64,000 bases of DNA from Mangifera indica (Eukaryota; Streptophyta; Magnoliopsida; Sapindales; Anacardiaceae). The stretch covers positions 14,505,894 through 14,569,893 of the forward strand of contig NC_058145.1 in the NCBI RefSeq assembly GCF_011075055.1, read 5' to 3'. The notes beneath the pieces were generated by a model that did no database searches, was not told the origin of the DNA, and was given only the letters and a program-made list of their open reading frames with translations. Numbering within the stretch: position 1 is the stretch's first letter; every line of letters begins with the position of its first letter. A program made the translations under genes and the position numbers. Positions 50,657 through 64,000 of the stretch are shown piece after piece.

Positions 50657-52222
50657 TTTTCAAAAACCTTTTTCTGCTTCTACGATATTCGCTTTAGAGC
50701 TTCTCCCTCTCTCTCAGTCTCGTCTCAATAAAAACGCCGCCGCACCGGGCACGCCGACGCACTAATTTATTAACTTTGAGTCTATTTTTACGAAGGGATG
50801 AGTGCATCAAGCCCAATTTGTGAATTCCAGGCCCAGTAAGCAGCAGTTAAGGTATTTCAGGGCTCAGTGGTGTTATTAAAATCCTATCAATATTTCAAAA
50901 AACCTCAATATAATTTATAATTTTAAAAATAATTACCAAAAGCATTATTCATTAACTACAATTTAACGCAATTAACAAAAATTTTTTTAATGTTAAACGA
51001 ATATACCCAATAATTTGTACAGTAAGTTTGAAAAATCACATTTCCATCCTGCATATTGAAAGGAAACCTCTATACGTACCAAAACCAAAAACTTCCACTG
51101 GCTTTTAAGTATTTTTCGAATAATGAAAATGACACCAAAAGTTTGTAAATCATTCCTTATCATTTTTAGTAGTTTATAGTGTAGAAATTTAAACATTTTA
51201 TTGTAGATTTTTTATGTTTTAGGTGTCAGATTTTTTGAATTTAAAATTTTGAAAAATAATTTAAATCTAATGTGTTTTGAATGAATCATTGAAATTTGTT
51301 AATAAATTTATGTTAAAATATGTGTATAATCAATTGATGATGAAATCAAATTCGAAAATTTGAGATTAATGGTGACTCAATCACCACACAAATCACGCAT
51401 GGTGGGAAAGGATTGAAAATGGGGTGAATTTGTCATATTTCAAAACATACAGTTTGCTCACATAGTTGAGAGTTTATTCAATGAACCACATGAGACCACA
51501 GCGGTTAGGGGTTTTGATAATTTTTCACCACACATAGTGGTGGAGTAAAAATATTTTTCAATTTTGGGGTTTACTGATATTTTTTAATTTGAGAAGTTGA
51601 TAATATATTGCATTTTTAAGGGCAAATTGGTATTTTCTAATGTATGGTTTTAACTCGAATTTTTTAAATTTTTAATTATTTATTAAATAAAACTAAGTAT
51701 TATAACTAATAAAAAAAATATACTCTCAAAAATTTCAATGCAAATTTTTAAAAATATTAATTTACCTCTCAAATCTCACTTGCTAAAATATCAGTTAATC
51801 TTCACATAGTAAAATTTTATTTATCCTACAGTTAAAATAGTCAAACAACTCCAAAATGGTGAAAGAGTAAACTTGTGTAATTTATTTTAATGCAAAGTTA
51901 ATACCTTTTTACAATTTCTTAAATCTTTTAATACAAAGTCATATACTTTTTTAATATTTTACCACTTTCAAATCTTTTAATATCAACTGAATAATTTTTA
52001 AACCAACCCAAACTCCAGTTAACTTTGGCCATTTTCTAAATAGTGTTGACTGTTGAGGGCTAATGTAAAGAGAACTTAGAAGTGCCAAACTTGCAGGCGC
52101 CTGTCACTTTCCCAAAACACCAGGTACAAAGAGAAATTATCTTTTAATTCAGTGTCATTGAGAGACTTCTACCATTGCTCAAGCTAACAAAACCAAACCA
52201 GGTTTCCAAGACAGTTTACCAC
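50657..52222. other. SDH6 promoter side and RFC1 3' flank
   Basis: 50657-50760 is pyrimidine/purine-rich leader-like sequence before SDH6. The remainder is AT-rich DNA with no reading frame I can support. Confidence 0.5.
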
Positions 52223-55200
52223 TCATCTCTTTCTCTTGGCTGCACCCCCTGAGCCACGCCCGGCTTTCTTCGCGGCGGATCCAGAATTATCTTTCTTCTC
52301 GGAGGATGCAGAGCCACCCTTCCCTCTGCCTGCTGCCTTCTTCTTGGCACTTGAACTCTCACTTCCCTTTAATTCCACTTGTACTTCAATTCCTGGAGAA
52401 ATATTAAGCACACATTAGAACTAATCAATCTTGTAGAAATCACACTTGCTTCAGCATTGTTAGGCATGTCTATGTTACTGAATTTACTGACCTTTTGAAT
52501 TCAGACTTTGCAGTTCCTTCTGCACCTTCTCACCATTTACTGTGTCTAATGGCATGACAAGATAAAAGTGAGGACACACCAGAAAGGCTCCTTCGAAAGG
52601 TATGTCAAAATAAATTTCTTTTAAAGAAAATAATGAATTCTATCTACTTACAGCACCACATTTATTTTCTTTTTGGGAAAAATTACAGTTACTAGGATAC
52701 AAGAGAACAGGCAGATCCTAAATTGCCATCTACTGCTTACATGCGAAGCCATTTATCTTTGTTTGGAGGAGGTGGGTAAAAAAAAATGATAGTGACCATC
52801 TGTAATCTGGATATTTGAATGGCAGTAAAATCTCAGAGGGCAGTATACTCATCTTTATTCTTTAGTTAGTCATATAAGCCAAAGATACAGCCAAACATGT
52901 TTTTTGTGAGGCCTTCATTCCCTCAAGGGATGATTTTGATTCTGTTAATGAGGGAAACTGGCTAACGTTTGTATCTGCTCCTCTTTGGTACTACAAATCT
53001 TTTGTTTATTGTCTTCTTAAGTTAAAAATAAGAAGTTCCCCGGAATGGAAGCATTAAAGAACACAATGCAGCACTATAACAGCATAACAATCAGAAGACA
53101 AACCAATTGAAATTAGTAGTTGGGACAATTTTACCTGGGTCTTCTGTGTCTGAAGAATTTTCTTCTTCACTATTGTCCAATATGGCAGCGTTCTCCTCTC
53201 CAATTCCTTCATCAGACGGTTCCAGAATCTTAGCAATCCGCTTCTTAGGTGTGCTTCTTCTTTCCAGGAAGTGAGACCAAATCTGCAGCTCTTACCATCC
53301 GCAATTTGCTTTCTTCATTATACGCTCTAGTCAAAGCAGATTTGACAACTGGTGGAATGCCTTCTAGCGGATTTCCATGCCCCTGATGCAGAGAATACCA
53401 ATTACATATTTTTAAAAGTTTACATGCACTAGTCAAATTCATGTTGCAATAAAGCACAAAATAGCACCTGAAATTTTGACAGCTCCACAATAGTATCAAA
53501 GTCCTCCTGGCTTATTGAGTAAATATTCATAAAATCCACAACCTTCCTAACAGCTTCATCCTGGTAAATCATGCATGACACCAAATAGAACAACCACATA
53601 TGGTAAACATACACAAAATGTTTCCCTTCAATGTAGCACTCAGTCAAGTACAGCCGAAAATGAACAACTGTAGAAAGGGTTCTCACCATAACATAAGGTA
53701 GTCAATAAGTGAGAAAAAATATATACATGTGTGTGTGCGCACAATATTTTATGTCAGGGTTTATATGTTCGTGGATCCAATCATGCATTCAATTCCTCAG
53801 AAATTATAAATTAAGACCAGATAAAGAATCATTAAGCTATAATTAACGGTAAGAAAAGTTTCCCATCAACAAGTCCCGAGCAGAAAAATTAAAAGAGAGA
53901 AGAAGCAAATAGAGGACAATAAAAAAGAAGTGTGGAAAACTGGAAAATTAGAAACATTGAATCTGTTAAAAGGGAAGAAAATGATGCAAAGCTTTGGATT
54001 AAGAAATAGGTTCTGAGCAACAAAACTACAATAATTCTTAAAGGTCTGTAATGGAAGGACACTTGGTTCCTGCTAAGATGTAAAGTGTTTGAATCCTCCT
54101 GACTAGCAACCAAGGATATCATATTCCATAGGACAAAGTTATAGGGTCCAAAAATAATTCCCAGTTTCAAACCCATTGCAAATCCAAATAAGCTCTAGGG
54201 GTTTCTGGATACCAAAAACTCAAAACCAAATTCCAATAATGAAGGAAAAATAAAATGAAATTTTGACTTTTGATATAACTGTGACCAAAGCTCAAAAAGC
54301 AGATGCCATCAGTACAACAAGCCTCAGGGCTCCAAGGCTTTATTTGGGCACTCAGCTGCCCTTGGTATACATGCAAATGACTGACTTGCCTTTAGCTACA
54401 CTGATAGGTCTAAAATATTTATAATACACAAAAAGATCACATCTAACCTTAGGCATCTCACGCAGTGGATCAGTTAATTGTTTCAAAAGGAGAGTAAGAT
54501 ATTCAAGTCGAAGTGTCTCCCTGCACCACAAACAATAAGACAATGATTAAACACTCAAAGAGGAGATGCAACAGTCCCATTATAGTTGGCAGAAGGTAAG
54601 AAACATATTATGTTAATGAAAAGGAAAACACACAAGGAAGGATCTTTCTTTAAATTATTTATCCCCCTCAGTTCTGAAAAGAGACAATATCCTTAAATGG
54701 GCTCACAAATGCAGATTATCAACATTTGGAAGTCAACTTTGGTTTAAATTGTGCCTTTAGGCACACCATAGATATATAAGAATCTAGTGGAAGTTCATGT
54801 TAAATCATGAGAGGCCCTTTTAATTACAATTCTGTTATATAGGTAAATCTACCTATCAAAAGCACCTTTCCTCTCAACATAAAATATCTGAGCCCAAATC
54901 AACACAACTTCCCCTCAACACAAAACAGACTTCGGTACCAGCCATTTGTTTAATTTTCAAATGACACCTGCCTGATTCAAGAGTTTAATGGTCACTATTT
55001 TACACCATAGTTTGTAACTAATTCATTGCCCTATCCAAAACTGAACTAAGATCATAGAGTAAACCTATACAATAATTATGATCACAGAATAAACCAATAA
55101 AATAATCTAAACAGTGAGCAAGCACTTTGGTACTGACAGTATGCAGAAGAAATTGGACTCCACACACCAAAACAACAAGCAGGAATTTAAGATATTGAAA

Positions 55201-58200
55201 AAGAATTACCTTCCCAAATTAGATTCACGAGAAGCAAGAAGATGAACATGCAAATCTTCCAAAAGCCTTAAATTTTTGCCCATTGTTGAATTCTTTCCCA
55301 GCCACCCACCAAATCTGTTAAAATTCCTTTCTCCCTGAAAACATGAGCCCAGATTGTAATTTAAAAATATATCTATTCCAACAAATAGCCTTTTTTATCC
55401 TTTTCCTAAACTATAGCATTTACAAAAGAAATTTCATCAAACTTATGTGCTCAAAATGTCTTCAATAGAAAGAAATATAACATATCCACTTGCAAACACA
55501 GGCAACATGCAAAGTATAACATAGACTCAAATGATACTAAATCAGTCTCACGTAGCACATGACAATTAGGAATAGAGGAAAGATCAAAGCCAGTGACACT
55601 TTCATTGCTAACAACAAAATAGGAAAAATAAATAGAAGGCGAAAGAGAATGAAAATGCAGATGTCCCTAACAAAAAAAACAGCATTTCTTCATCATGATT
55701 TGACAATTTTGTAATGTCCATAATTGTATGTATTACCTGTTCAAGTGTCTCCCTCTGTCCATGCAACAAAGCAGCACTGATTAAAATAAAAAATATATAT
55801 TAAAGGAAGAGAATAATAGAACACAAAAAAATCTCACAAAACCCAAATGAAAACCATGTAAAAAACTTGCAACATTTTTAGCCACTGAAATACATACGGA
55901 ATGATACAGGACGCAAGACAACCAGTTTGAGAGAGCTGCCACTGTCGATATCTTCGAATCTGCACATTAACTATATCCCCATCGCCAATAGACTCAGCAG
56001 CACGGGCAATCAAGCTCATTCGCTTCATTTCATCTTTACCAGCCAAATTTGGCCTATAATTAATATAATTTTCCTGCAAATTTGTTTTTGGAAGATTTCA
56101 TGTAAAGCATTATGGCAAAACAAATATTTGAAATCTGATTATGCAACATCAATAGATGGTACACTCATAGAGATATTATAGCTAAACAACTCAGCTGTTT
56201 CTTGCATAAATAAGGTCAGAAAAAAGTCAAAAAAGTTCAACAAGAAACCTTCATAAATTTTAGGAAAGTGTTTAAAAAAAAAAAAAGGAAAAAAGAAAAA
56301 GCATTATAAACAACAGAATAATAAGCCAAAAGAGTTCAATAAGCAACTTCTGTCAAAAATGAGGCCCATGAATAATACCCATAAAAATAATTTCCACACG
56401 AAAAAGGAAAAGGACAAACTTCTGTATTTTTCAATATCATTAGTATGAATATCCAAGTCTTATAGATATTTGACTTCCAAATTAGCTTTTATGGGGAAAA
56501 AAAAACACTTCAATCAATCCAAGAAAATTGTTAACCATGGGACTTGATGCCTAACCTACTAAATAAAGTAGCATAAATGTCCATCACAAATAACATAGTG
56601 AAGTCATTGTTTTATAGGAAACATAGTGAGCACCATTGTGAATTTACAAAAAATAAATGTTGAGAAATTTTAGATTTCAAAAACTGCATGATCTAACAAG
56701 ATCTCCCACCAAGATCTAAAATTCTCTTGAATATTGATGATAGGATTTCCAGCCACAGCAAATAAGAACCTGAATAAGTAGAGGGACTAGGTCTAGATCA
56801 CTCATGCTCAGGTCAATTCGCTCATCCATTCTCAACCTTCCCCCATTAAAGCCAAACAGCCTACAAGCACAGACATTATTAGCATGACGAACACCTTTAA
56901 AGTACTCTTCATATAGAATGAAAGATAATATGTCTATGAAAACAAACATCTTTGGCTATGCCCTTTCCGTTTCACTTTAGAGGCAAGAAAAAAAATGATT
57001 GATATTAATCATCTATGCCTCAGAATTTAGAAACATAAAAAATATAATTAACCAAACACGCACTAGAATTGCACTTTGTATAATGAATCAGTGGCAAAAT
57101 AATCAAAGCATATAATAGAATTTATATATACTAAATGACAAGTTAAAGTACTGAGTGAAACTTAAAAATAGAAACCACAAAATAATGGTACCCATCATGA
57201 AACTGCATAGAAATTAGGGTCAAGATTATGATCAATGATGTCACTATATAGTAATAAGAACAATATTGTACATGATTAAATAATGAGATTGAACACTTTA
57301 CAGTCACGACATGTTTAAGAAAAATAGAGCACATATTCCATGAGAAATGAAGGATGCAAGAGCTTGAGAGGAGATTGACATTTAGTTCAGTTAAATAACA
57401 GCTTCAAGCATGATTAAAAGCAAGCTATAGCAATAAAAAGAAAACTATAGTGCTCATACTTGTCAACAGCTGTGAACGGTGAAATATCTTCATCCTTGGC
57501 ACTAGTAAGAAGGCGCTGTCGTATGTCATCATACTTGATGTTTGACATGGAGAGACTCATATACTGCAGCTGATTTATGGCCATTCGAATATCTCCATTC
57601 ACTCTCTCTGCTAGCTCCTCAAGAGCAATCTGAAGAGCAAAGATAAAATATGAATGATTGCATTTATAGAAATGCTTAATGAGTAGGATTAATTGCACTG
57701 ACTACAAGAATTTGTTGTACTTCTAAAATCAAAAGCTCATTGAACAAATAAGGGTAAATTTAAATTAAAATTAAAAAAGTCAAATAAAAAGCCTAGAATT
57801 ATTTACTTGATCCGTTCTAACTCTCCTGACCCTTAAGCATGCTCAAAAGGTAACCACCCACAGAAACAATAACCACAACAGATAAATGGCAGGGTCAATG
57901 GCTGCAATCTCAGACAAATTACCATAGGTGAAATCTATGCTGCCATACATTGTTGACCAACTTAAAAATAACCACCAGCATTCTGTTTTCTTTTCAGACA
58001 ACAAATCTTAGCATCTAGATGAAAAAAGGTTAAAGTGCCATGAAAAGAGTGTAAAATGAGCATCCATTCCCAAGGAACTTCATAGATCTAGCATAAATGG
58101 AAATCCAAGTTTAACAAGAAAAATGAGGTATCTTGCAAAAGATTTCCAAGAACTCATTTTTCTTCATTTATCATAACTGCAAGGGGTGTTGAGTTGACAG

Positions 58201-61200
58201 GGTTCAACGTTTTTGTGGCTTTATGGGCTGTTGTTACCTTTGGCTTTTTGAATGTTCATATTGCACAGATTACACAAGGTTTTTGAGAATTTTTTAAAGA
58301 CATAGCACTCTCTTTATTGGGCCCTGGTCCACAATTGTAACTTCTTTTTCCTCAGTTTTAAAATATTTGGTCCTTCCTAGGAAAACAATAAATAAATAAA
58401 GCAAAATCACTAACAGAGCATTTACCTCATTAACCTGAAGACCTTCAGCATTCGCAATTTGCATTAACCTCTTAGCAATCTACCATGCAACAAATTCTAT
58501 GTTAGAAACCTTTTGTTAAGAACAGGCTGTCCAGTAATCAGAGTAAATAGTCTGAATGTAGATCCACAAATTTTCAAATCTGATTTATCAAAACTCAAAC
58601 ATCAGTGCACACACATGCAGACATATACATACAAATTTAACATACAAACATAGGGTTGTATGCAAGGAAAAAAGGTATTATTTGTCTCTAAGTCTCTATT
58701 CAATGAATTACCGACAAATAAAAGTCTCTATTCAATGGGTTAGATGAGAAAATAGATCATGCATAAAGATGAATATTTGTGTGTAAACACAAAATATGAT
58801 TAGTCCACTCAACCAGCAACATGAGATTAACTGAGGAAAAAAAACATATTTCCTAAATGCTGAAAACAAAATGAATATGTTCAAGAAATGAACAAAAACT
58901 TCAGAAATAATCACTGGGAAAGCTAAGCCCATAGTATCTACTCCATGGATCATCTAATCAAATTATCCCAATATGTTCCATCATCTTTATTATTTGGTAA
59001 AACCCAAATATATGGCAATCACACAATGATCTGGTTTAGCATATTATTTCTGAATATCTAGCAATCACAAAAGTAAAAAAATGACTTTCCTCTTCAGGAG
59101 TAGATCTGATAGCAAAAATAACCACGAGCTTCCACTGATTCTTAGAAGCAATCACAAAATATGACCATCAGGCTTCAGTTTGATAGTAGTTCAAAACATG
59201 TATCTCCAAACTAATTATAATTTTGAGAGGTGTAAGGTTCATCCTACATTTCTAGGAGGCAGACTTGTAACAATAATATCAGTGCTAAATATCTCAGAGG
59301 CTAAAATCTTCTAATTATTACAACAGACAAAAAGCCTGATGACAGCATACATGAAAACCACACTTGAATCATCAACTGGACGTTGTCAGACATAGTACTG
59401 ATATTATGACAGAGAATAAAAGAAAAAGAACATAAATCACCACTTAAAAATAAATTAAAAGAAGAGAGGAATGAAACATTATGACAAAGACTAACCTGTT
59501 GTTTCGTAGGTTTCCGAAAACTGAGAAGCAAGCAATAATTTACAAGACTTTTCAGTTTCTGACTGTAGCGGTCATTACATATACAGATAATAGGAATTTT
59601 GGAGATCTTTATGCTAGCAATAAGATCAGCGACTCCTCCTCTATCTCCAGCTGACATTCCGTCTACCTCATCCATAATCAGCACGGCTTTGGGATGCTTG
59701 GAACTGCAAATTTCAATTGACAATTAACTGGAGTGAGCCAAAGAAATTCCAAGTACATTTACAGTAAGAATAAAGAACAAACCGATCCATTTTAACATTC
59801 AAGGCCTCATTGCTGACAAGTTCCTTAACAGAATTTGCATTGCTTCCACCAATTCCCTTTGAAATTTTGGAATCAGCCTTACCACGGCTATCACTAGCAT
59901 TAACCTAGACATTATTGGGATACACAGACCGAAAAACAGATAGTCAATAACAATAGTATTGAATAATACAATATGATCATGAGCTAATAACTTAGATGCT
60001 CCAGTAATTAAACAATTTTTTTCAAAGATAATCCACCTCAATTGCCTGGAAACCCAGCATCTGAGAAACCAACTTTGCTGATGTAGTTTTTCCCATACCA
60101 GGTGCTCCACTTAAAAGCACGGCCTTTTTGGAGTTGGGATCAATTTTCTTTTTTCCATTTTTCTTAGTTCCACTACCAAGAAATTGCTCATTCCAATGTG
60201 CTAACCAATTATGAAGCTGGTTAACCTGCAAATTTTACAAAGAAAATCATACTACCAATGTTTCTGCATATATTACAAGGAAATAATTCCAGCATTCCTC
60301 CATATTGTAACAAGTAATATAAATAAAATTGTAATAACTGATGCATATGCAGAACACGGCCAATAACACATTCATACCAGTGACTGATTCCCGACAATGT
60401 CACTTGGAACCTTTGGCCTATGCTTTTCTGTCCATGTCAATGAAGAATCCTGGATATTTTGTTCTTTTTTCTTTACAGGAGAAGCACGTGAGATTGTACT
60501 TTCACGGGCTACTTTTGTTGCCGAGGAGTTGCCTATTCAATCAACCAATTTGATTGTTTAAACTAGTGAAGCAATCTCACACCAGAAACAATACAACTAA
60601 TAACTAATTATTAATATCAAATCCAATTCAAAGCATCCTAAGCTCATGTTTGGACTTAAACCAATGAGCAGAGAAGTTAAACGTTGCTCAATGTTGCTAC
60701 AGTTATTAATTGTTAAATAAAAGGTAGAAGGTAAGTCATAGCACAGGTCATAGAAAAATATGTTAGTATCATAAACCCTCACCCTCCTATCAAAAATATT
60801 ATCTGCAGTATTTCCTTTAAGAACTAGAACTGCAAAAATATCTGAACTTCTCCAGGTGACGTCTAGTATAACAACAAGAAGAATAAAGAATTTAATTACA
60901 GAAATTACCCAAGTGATAAAAACATATAAACTACTGCTGCTACATGTAGGTAGTGATAAGAAGAATATCAATGGATTGTCATAAACAAGACCACACTCTT
61001 TTAAGTAAAATGAGAAACCACATTAAGAAACTGCTATATTGGCGCTTGGACAACACCTTAACATGCATTTTGAAATAAATCTTCAATTAATTGTCTATCA
61101 TTGTTTCATGTCACTCATTTTCCAAAACAACTAAGAAAATTGGAAAACATTATCTTAAAGAAACAACAAATGCCAATTTATGGCCCAACTATCAAAACAA

Positions 61201-63817
61201 GAAACAAGAATTAGTATACCAAAAAATGCAGGATTTATCAACGTATGCAATAATACCATATGTCTCACTCACTTCAGCAGCATTGAACAACAATCAGTTG
61301 ATACATAATACTAGACTTATCATGCAATTCAAAGCAGCAGAATAAACAACAAAACATGAAACAATAATTAGAAAATAAAACAACCAAAAAGAAAACCTTA
61401 ACAGAAAATAGATGTTCAAGTGATAGAATAAAAACTCAAAGCTATACGGTGCTTACTTTTAACTTCGACTTTTTTGGGACTTCGCTTGACAGGCAGAGAT
61501 GTAGCAGCTTTCTCCATCGATTTCTTTGAATCATCTTGTCCACATGCTTTTGCCAGATTTGATGTGCGGATCATATCAAACAATCCGTCCTCCGTAAGGA
61601 AAGCAGTGCTATATACAGAAAATGAAGTAAGACATCTATGAAATGAGGAAATACAGAATTTAAATGAAAAAGTTTGTGTTCAGAGATGGCAAACCCAAGT
61701 TCTTTGGCTTTAGATGATTTCACTCCCGCAATATCTTCATCGCATAAAAGATAACTCTGCAAGCAAATATTGTTAAACTTATGCCAGCACAGCTGTAAGT
61801 CCAAACAAACACAAGACTGAAGTATGGAATGACCGTTTTCTTGCTAACTGATCCAGTAACACGACCCCCATGGCGTTTAATCAAAGCTTCAGCCTCTTCC
61901 CTTTCCAAACTGTAAGTAGATCAGAAATTGAATGCACAATCTCAAGCTGAAGGCAGGATTTTAAGCAAGACACAATGCTAAGACTCAACCCAATAAATTA
62001 ATTTAAATATTATCATGAAGAGCAGAGTCAATACAAACCCAAAAGCTTCCTGGGAAAACATTAAGAAGAAAAGCATATGCCCCAAGAATGGCCCAAGAAT
62101 TCCCTATACACTATCAATACTAAGTAGATGAACAGCCAAATAAAGATAAGATAACATACCTGTCAAGCGTTCCACTAATTACAAAAGTCAAACCAGCTAA
62201 GCAATCAGGAGCACCTTCAGGGACTTCCTGACACGGGGAAAAAATGTTAATATTGAGAGTAAGCAATTATTCTAATTAACCAAGGCAAAAACTCCAAGCA
62301 GTGTTCCACCTTTTCCCCTTTGTGTGGAGGATCTTTCCTTTCCCCGAAATTCATAAATCTACCTCGTCCACCACCCCTGCCTCTTCCACTAGCCGGTGTC
62401 TCCGATGCTCTAGCACCACAACCCCTTCCACTAGACTTAAGAGGAGACTCTGAATCTTTAACATTATCATCAACACTGTCATCAGCTTGTGCAGATTTCG
62501 GTGCAACTCCTCTACCTGAACCAGACTTCAATTTCTTGCTGGGATTGACACCAATAGAGTTCCTCTTCTCATTAGACAAGACAAAGTCATCGTCATTGTC
62601 ATCAACTTTCTGAATTTTCTTTGATTGTGGAGATTTAAGGGAATCATCAATATCATTTTGTGTTTTCCTCTTAGCTGGAAGTTCCTCTTTTCCTTTTTCA
62701 TCATCTAGCTTTTGTTTATCAGCAGCAAAATACTTGCTAGTTTTCCTTCTACCTGAACCCTCTTTGCCTCCACACAACTGGATCTAATCCAATGAAAATA
62801 TACACAGTAAATTAATATCAAATTTATTCAAATTCGATTCTATTAGAATTTAGAATAGAAAATTATTGATACATTATAGGCTACTTAATATGTATTCAAA
62901 TCCTCAATTTTCCATTCCTTAGTTGCAAAACATTATTTATCAAGATTACAATACCATGGAGTTTCCAACAATACTCCATATCTTTATACTCTTCTAGGTT
63001 GAAATAAAAAAGACTTGAAAATTTGATAATTAAAATTTAGATTTGTCCCTTTTCCAAGTTGCATTCATTGTCTTATATTCCAACATTATATTCTAGAACT
63101 GGTTGGAAATTTTTTTGACAGTCATATAACCTATTTAACTCAAGTCAAGAGTTTTGTTGCTTGTCACCTACTACAGTAAAAAAGCTTTAAAAAGGTTTTC
63201 GCTTCCAAACAACCAAACATAGATCTAATTGTATTTTCCATAACAGCAATGGGACGTTAACTCATGTACAAGATAGAAAAGGCAGCAATCAAAATTCTAA
63301 TATTTGTCTAAGTGTAACAGATTTGCACCCTTAAACCAGATGCCAGATCTATATTCAAACCTAAAGCAACTTAAATACAATCATAAAAAAATATAACATG
63401 AATATCTGTATCCATAAATATAAGAGAATACACTCACTGGCTCCAAATTGCTCATTGCAGAATTTGCAGAGATCAAGCTACTGCTATTGTCTTTGCCTTT
63501 GTCTTTGTCATGTGGTTTAAGAAACCACTTCCTAATATCTTGCGGCTGTAAGTCAGTTCAAGCCCAATATGTCAAACATGATATTTTAGACTCAGCCTTT
63601 TCTTAATTCTCAAAAAGTAAAAATAAGATAATTTAAATCCCTCTCATTTTACCAAGCAGCAAACAAAATGGCAACATATTTATAATGCACGTAAAACACT
63701 GACCTTCTACTTGATAATAAAAATAAATATGGCTACTCAAATAAAGCTACAGAGTTTCTTTTATCAAGACGTTTGATTGCCAGTGACCTTGTAGGGTCCC
63801 TTTTTTTTTCGGAACAT
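52223..63817 (-). CDS. RFC1: Replication factor C subunit 1 (clamp-loader large subunit), reading frame broken near the 3' end
   Basis: Loads PCNA onto DNA during replication and repair, in the nucleus. Minus-strand exons: 63788-63817 (uncertain), 63438-63545, 62310-62777, 62160-62227, 61834-61909, 61695-61756, 61457-61608, 60378-60532, 60037-60225, 59783-59904, 59496-59703, 58426-58479, 57460-57629, 56770-56860, 55898-56073, 55737-55776, 55210-55334, 54448-54520, 53468-53560, 53135-53382, 52492-52545, 52223-52392. N-terminal motif DIRKWFLKPHDK; Lys/Gly-rich region; BRCT about 205-290 (LEREEAEALIKRHGGRVTGS); RFC box WTEKHRPK; Walker A GAPGMGKT (about 413-420); Walker B LIMDEVDG; C-terminal RFC1 domain; basic tail ending AAKRKR. 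In exon 53135-53382 the frame meets TAA at 53247-53245, after LPGKKKHT. One base over is KKRIAKILEPSDEGIGEEN, which stays open through the last two exons. Intact length would be about 970; as read, about 865. Confidence 0.93.
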
Positions 63818-63881
63818 CTGCCTCGTTACTTTCCAAAAGAACAAATGCAACAGTGTTGATCAAGTAAGATTATAGTGTGTA

Positions 63882-63890
63882 AAACCCTAA
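63882..63890 (+). promoter_or_regulatory. Telo-box upstream of RFC1
   Basis: AAACCCTAA (followed by ACC) lies about 65-75 bp upstream of the proposed RFC1 start codon at 63817. Telo-boxes are frequent near the transcription start of plant replication and translation genes. Function here is inferred. Confidence 0.4.
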
Positions 63891-64000
63891 ACCTCAATCA
63901 GCTTTATAGGTGGAAGCAAAAACATTTGAAAAAATAGATACTAGAAAACACGATTTCCTTTCTAAAATCACAAATTTTGAATTTAATTTTCTCTAACCTT

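Noticed and set aside
53054..53236. Open frame on the minus strand after the RFC1 break, as a separate gene
   Set aside because: It is the third reading frame of the same exon. The conserved RFC1 peptide lies in a different frame of this stretch.
1..64000. CRISPR arrays, bacterial defence or mobile gene systems, tRNA and rRNA genes
   Set aside because: No regularly spaced repeats, no cloverleaf-forming tRNA sequence and no rRNA core motifs were seen; all genes are intron-bearing or plant-type.

Overview
The window is nuclear DNA from a flowering plant, most likely a eudicot. It is AT-rich. The genes have many small exons separated by GT-AG introns, every protein has its closest recognisable relatives in plants, and the spaces between genes hold miniature inverted-repeat elements and retroelement-like debris. 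I could not fix the species.

Layout, left to right. (1) 1-9027 (+): the 3' part of a UBP12/UBP13 deubiquitinase gene, entering at the catalytic His box. (2) 11445-12759 (+): a small, probably plastid-targeted membrane protein with a DnaJ-type zinc finger. (3) 16878-26666 (+): a KIN-12 class (phragmoplast type) kinesin, 22 exons. (4) 28771-36824 (+): OEP61/TPR7, a tail-anchored Hsp70-docking TPR protein. (5) 40382-40840 (+): an intronless gene for a small Cys-cluster protein of unknown function. (6) 41975-45243 (-): the RING-H2 ubiquitin ligase RHF2A. (7) 47820-50656 (-): SDH6, a plant-specific subunit of mitochondrial complex II. (8) 52223-about 63817 (-): RFC1, the large subunit of the replication clamp loader, with a one-base reading-frame break near its 3' end.

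The genes are independent housekeeping and cell-cycle genes, not an operon or a gene cluster. OEP61, RHF2A and RFC1 are, from memory, adjacent in Arabidopsis (At5g21990, At5g22000, At5g22010), so the right half looks like an old conserved block into which the small Cys-cluster gene and SDH6 fall.

Between the genes the main content is transposon-derived. Two Mutator-like non-autonomous elements of about 0.85 kb (10189-11039 and 38635-39510) share long terminal inverted repeats and have target-site duplications of 9-10 bp. There are diverged relatives or other foldback elements at 14400-14803 and 27882-28364, several about 130-180 bp AT-rich hairpin MITEs (two of them inside introns of the kinesin and SDH6 genes), a CGAGC-rich repeat at 46716-46956, and a degenerate ACATG/ACGTG-rich stretch at 15400-15720. 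I found no tRNA, rRNA, CRISPR array or prokaryote-type system. The items most worth checking are the RFC1 frame break, the duplicated splice-acceptor segment in UBP12/13, a GC-AG intron in the kinesin, and the Mutator-like element pair.
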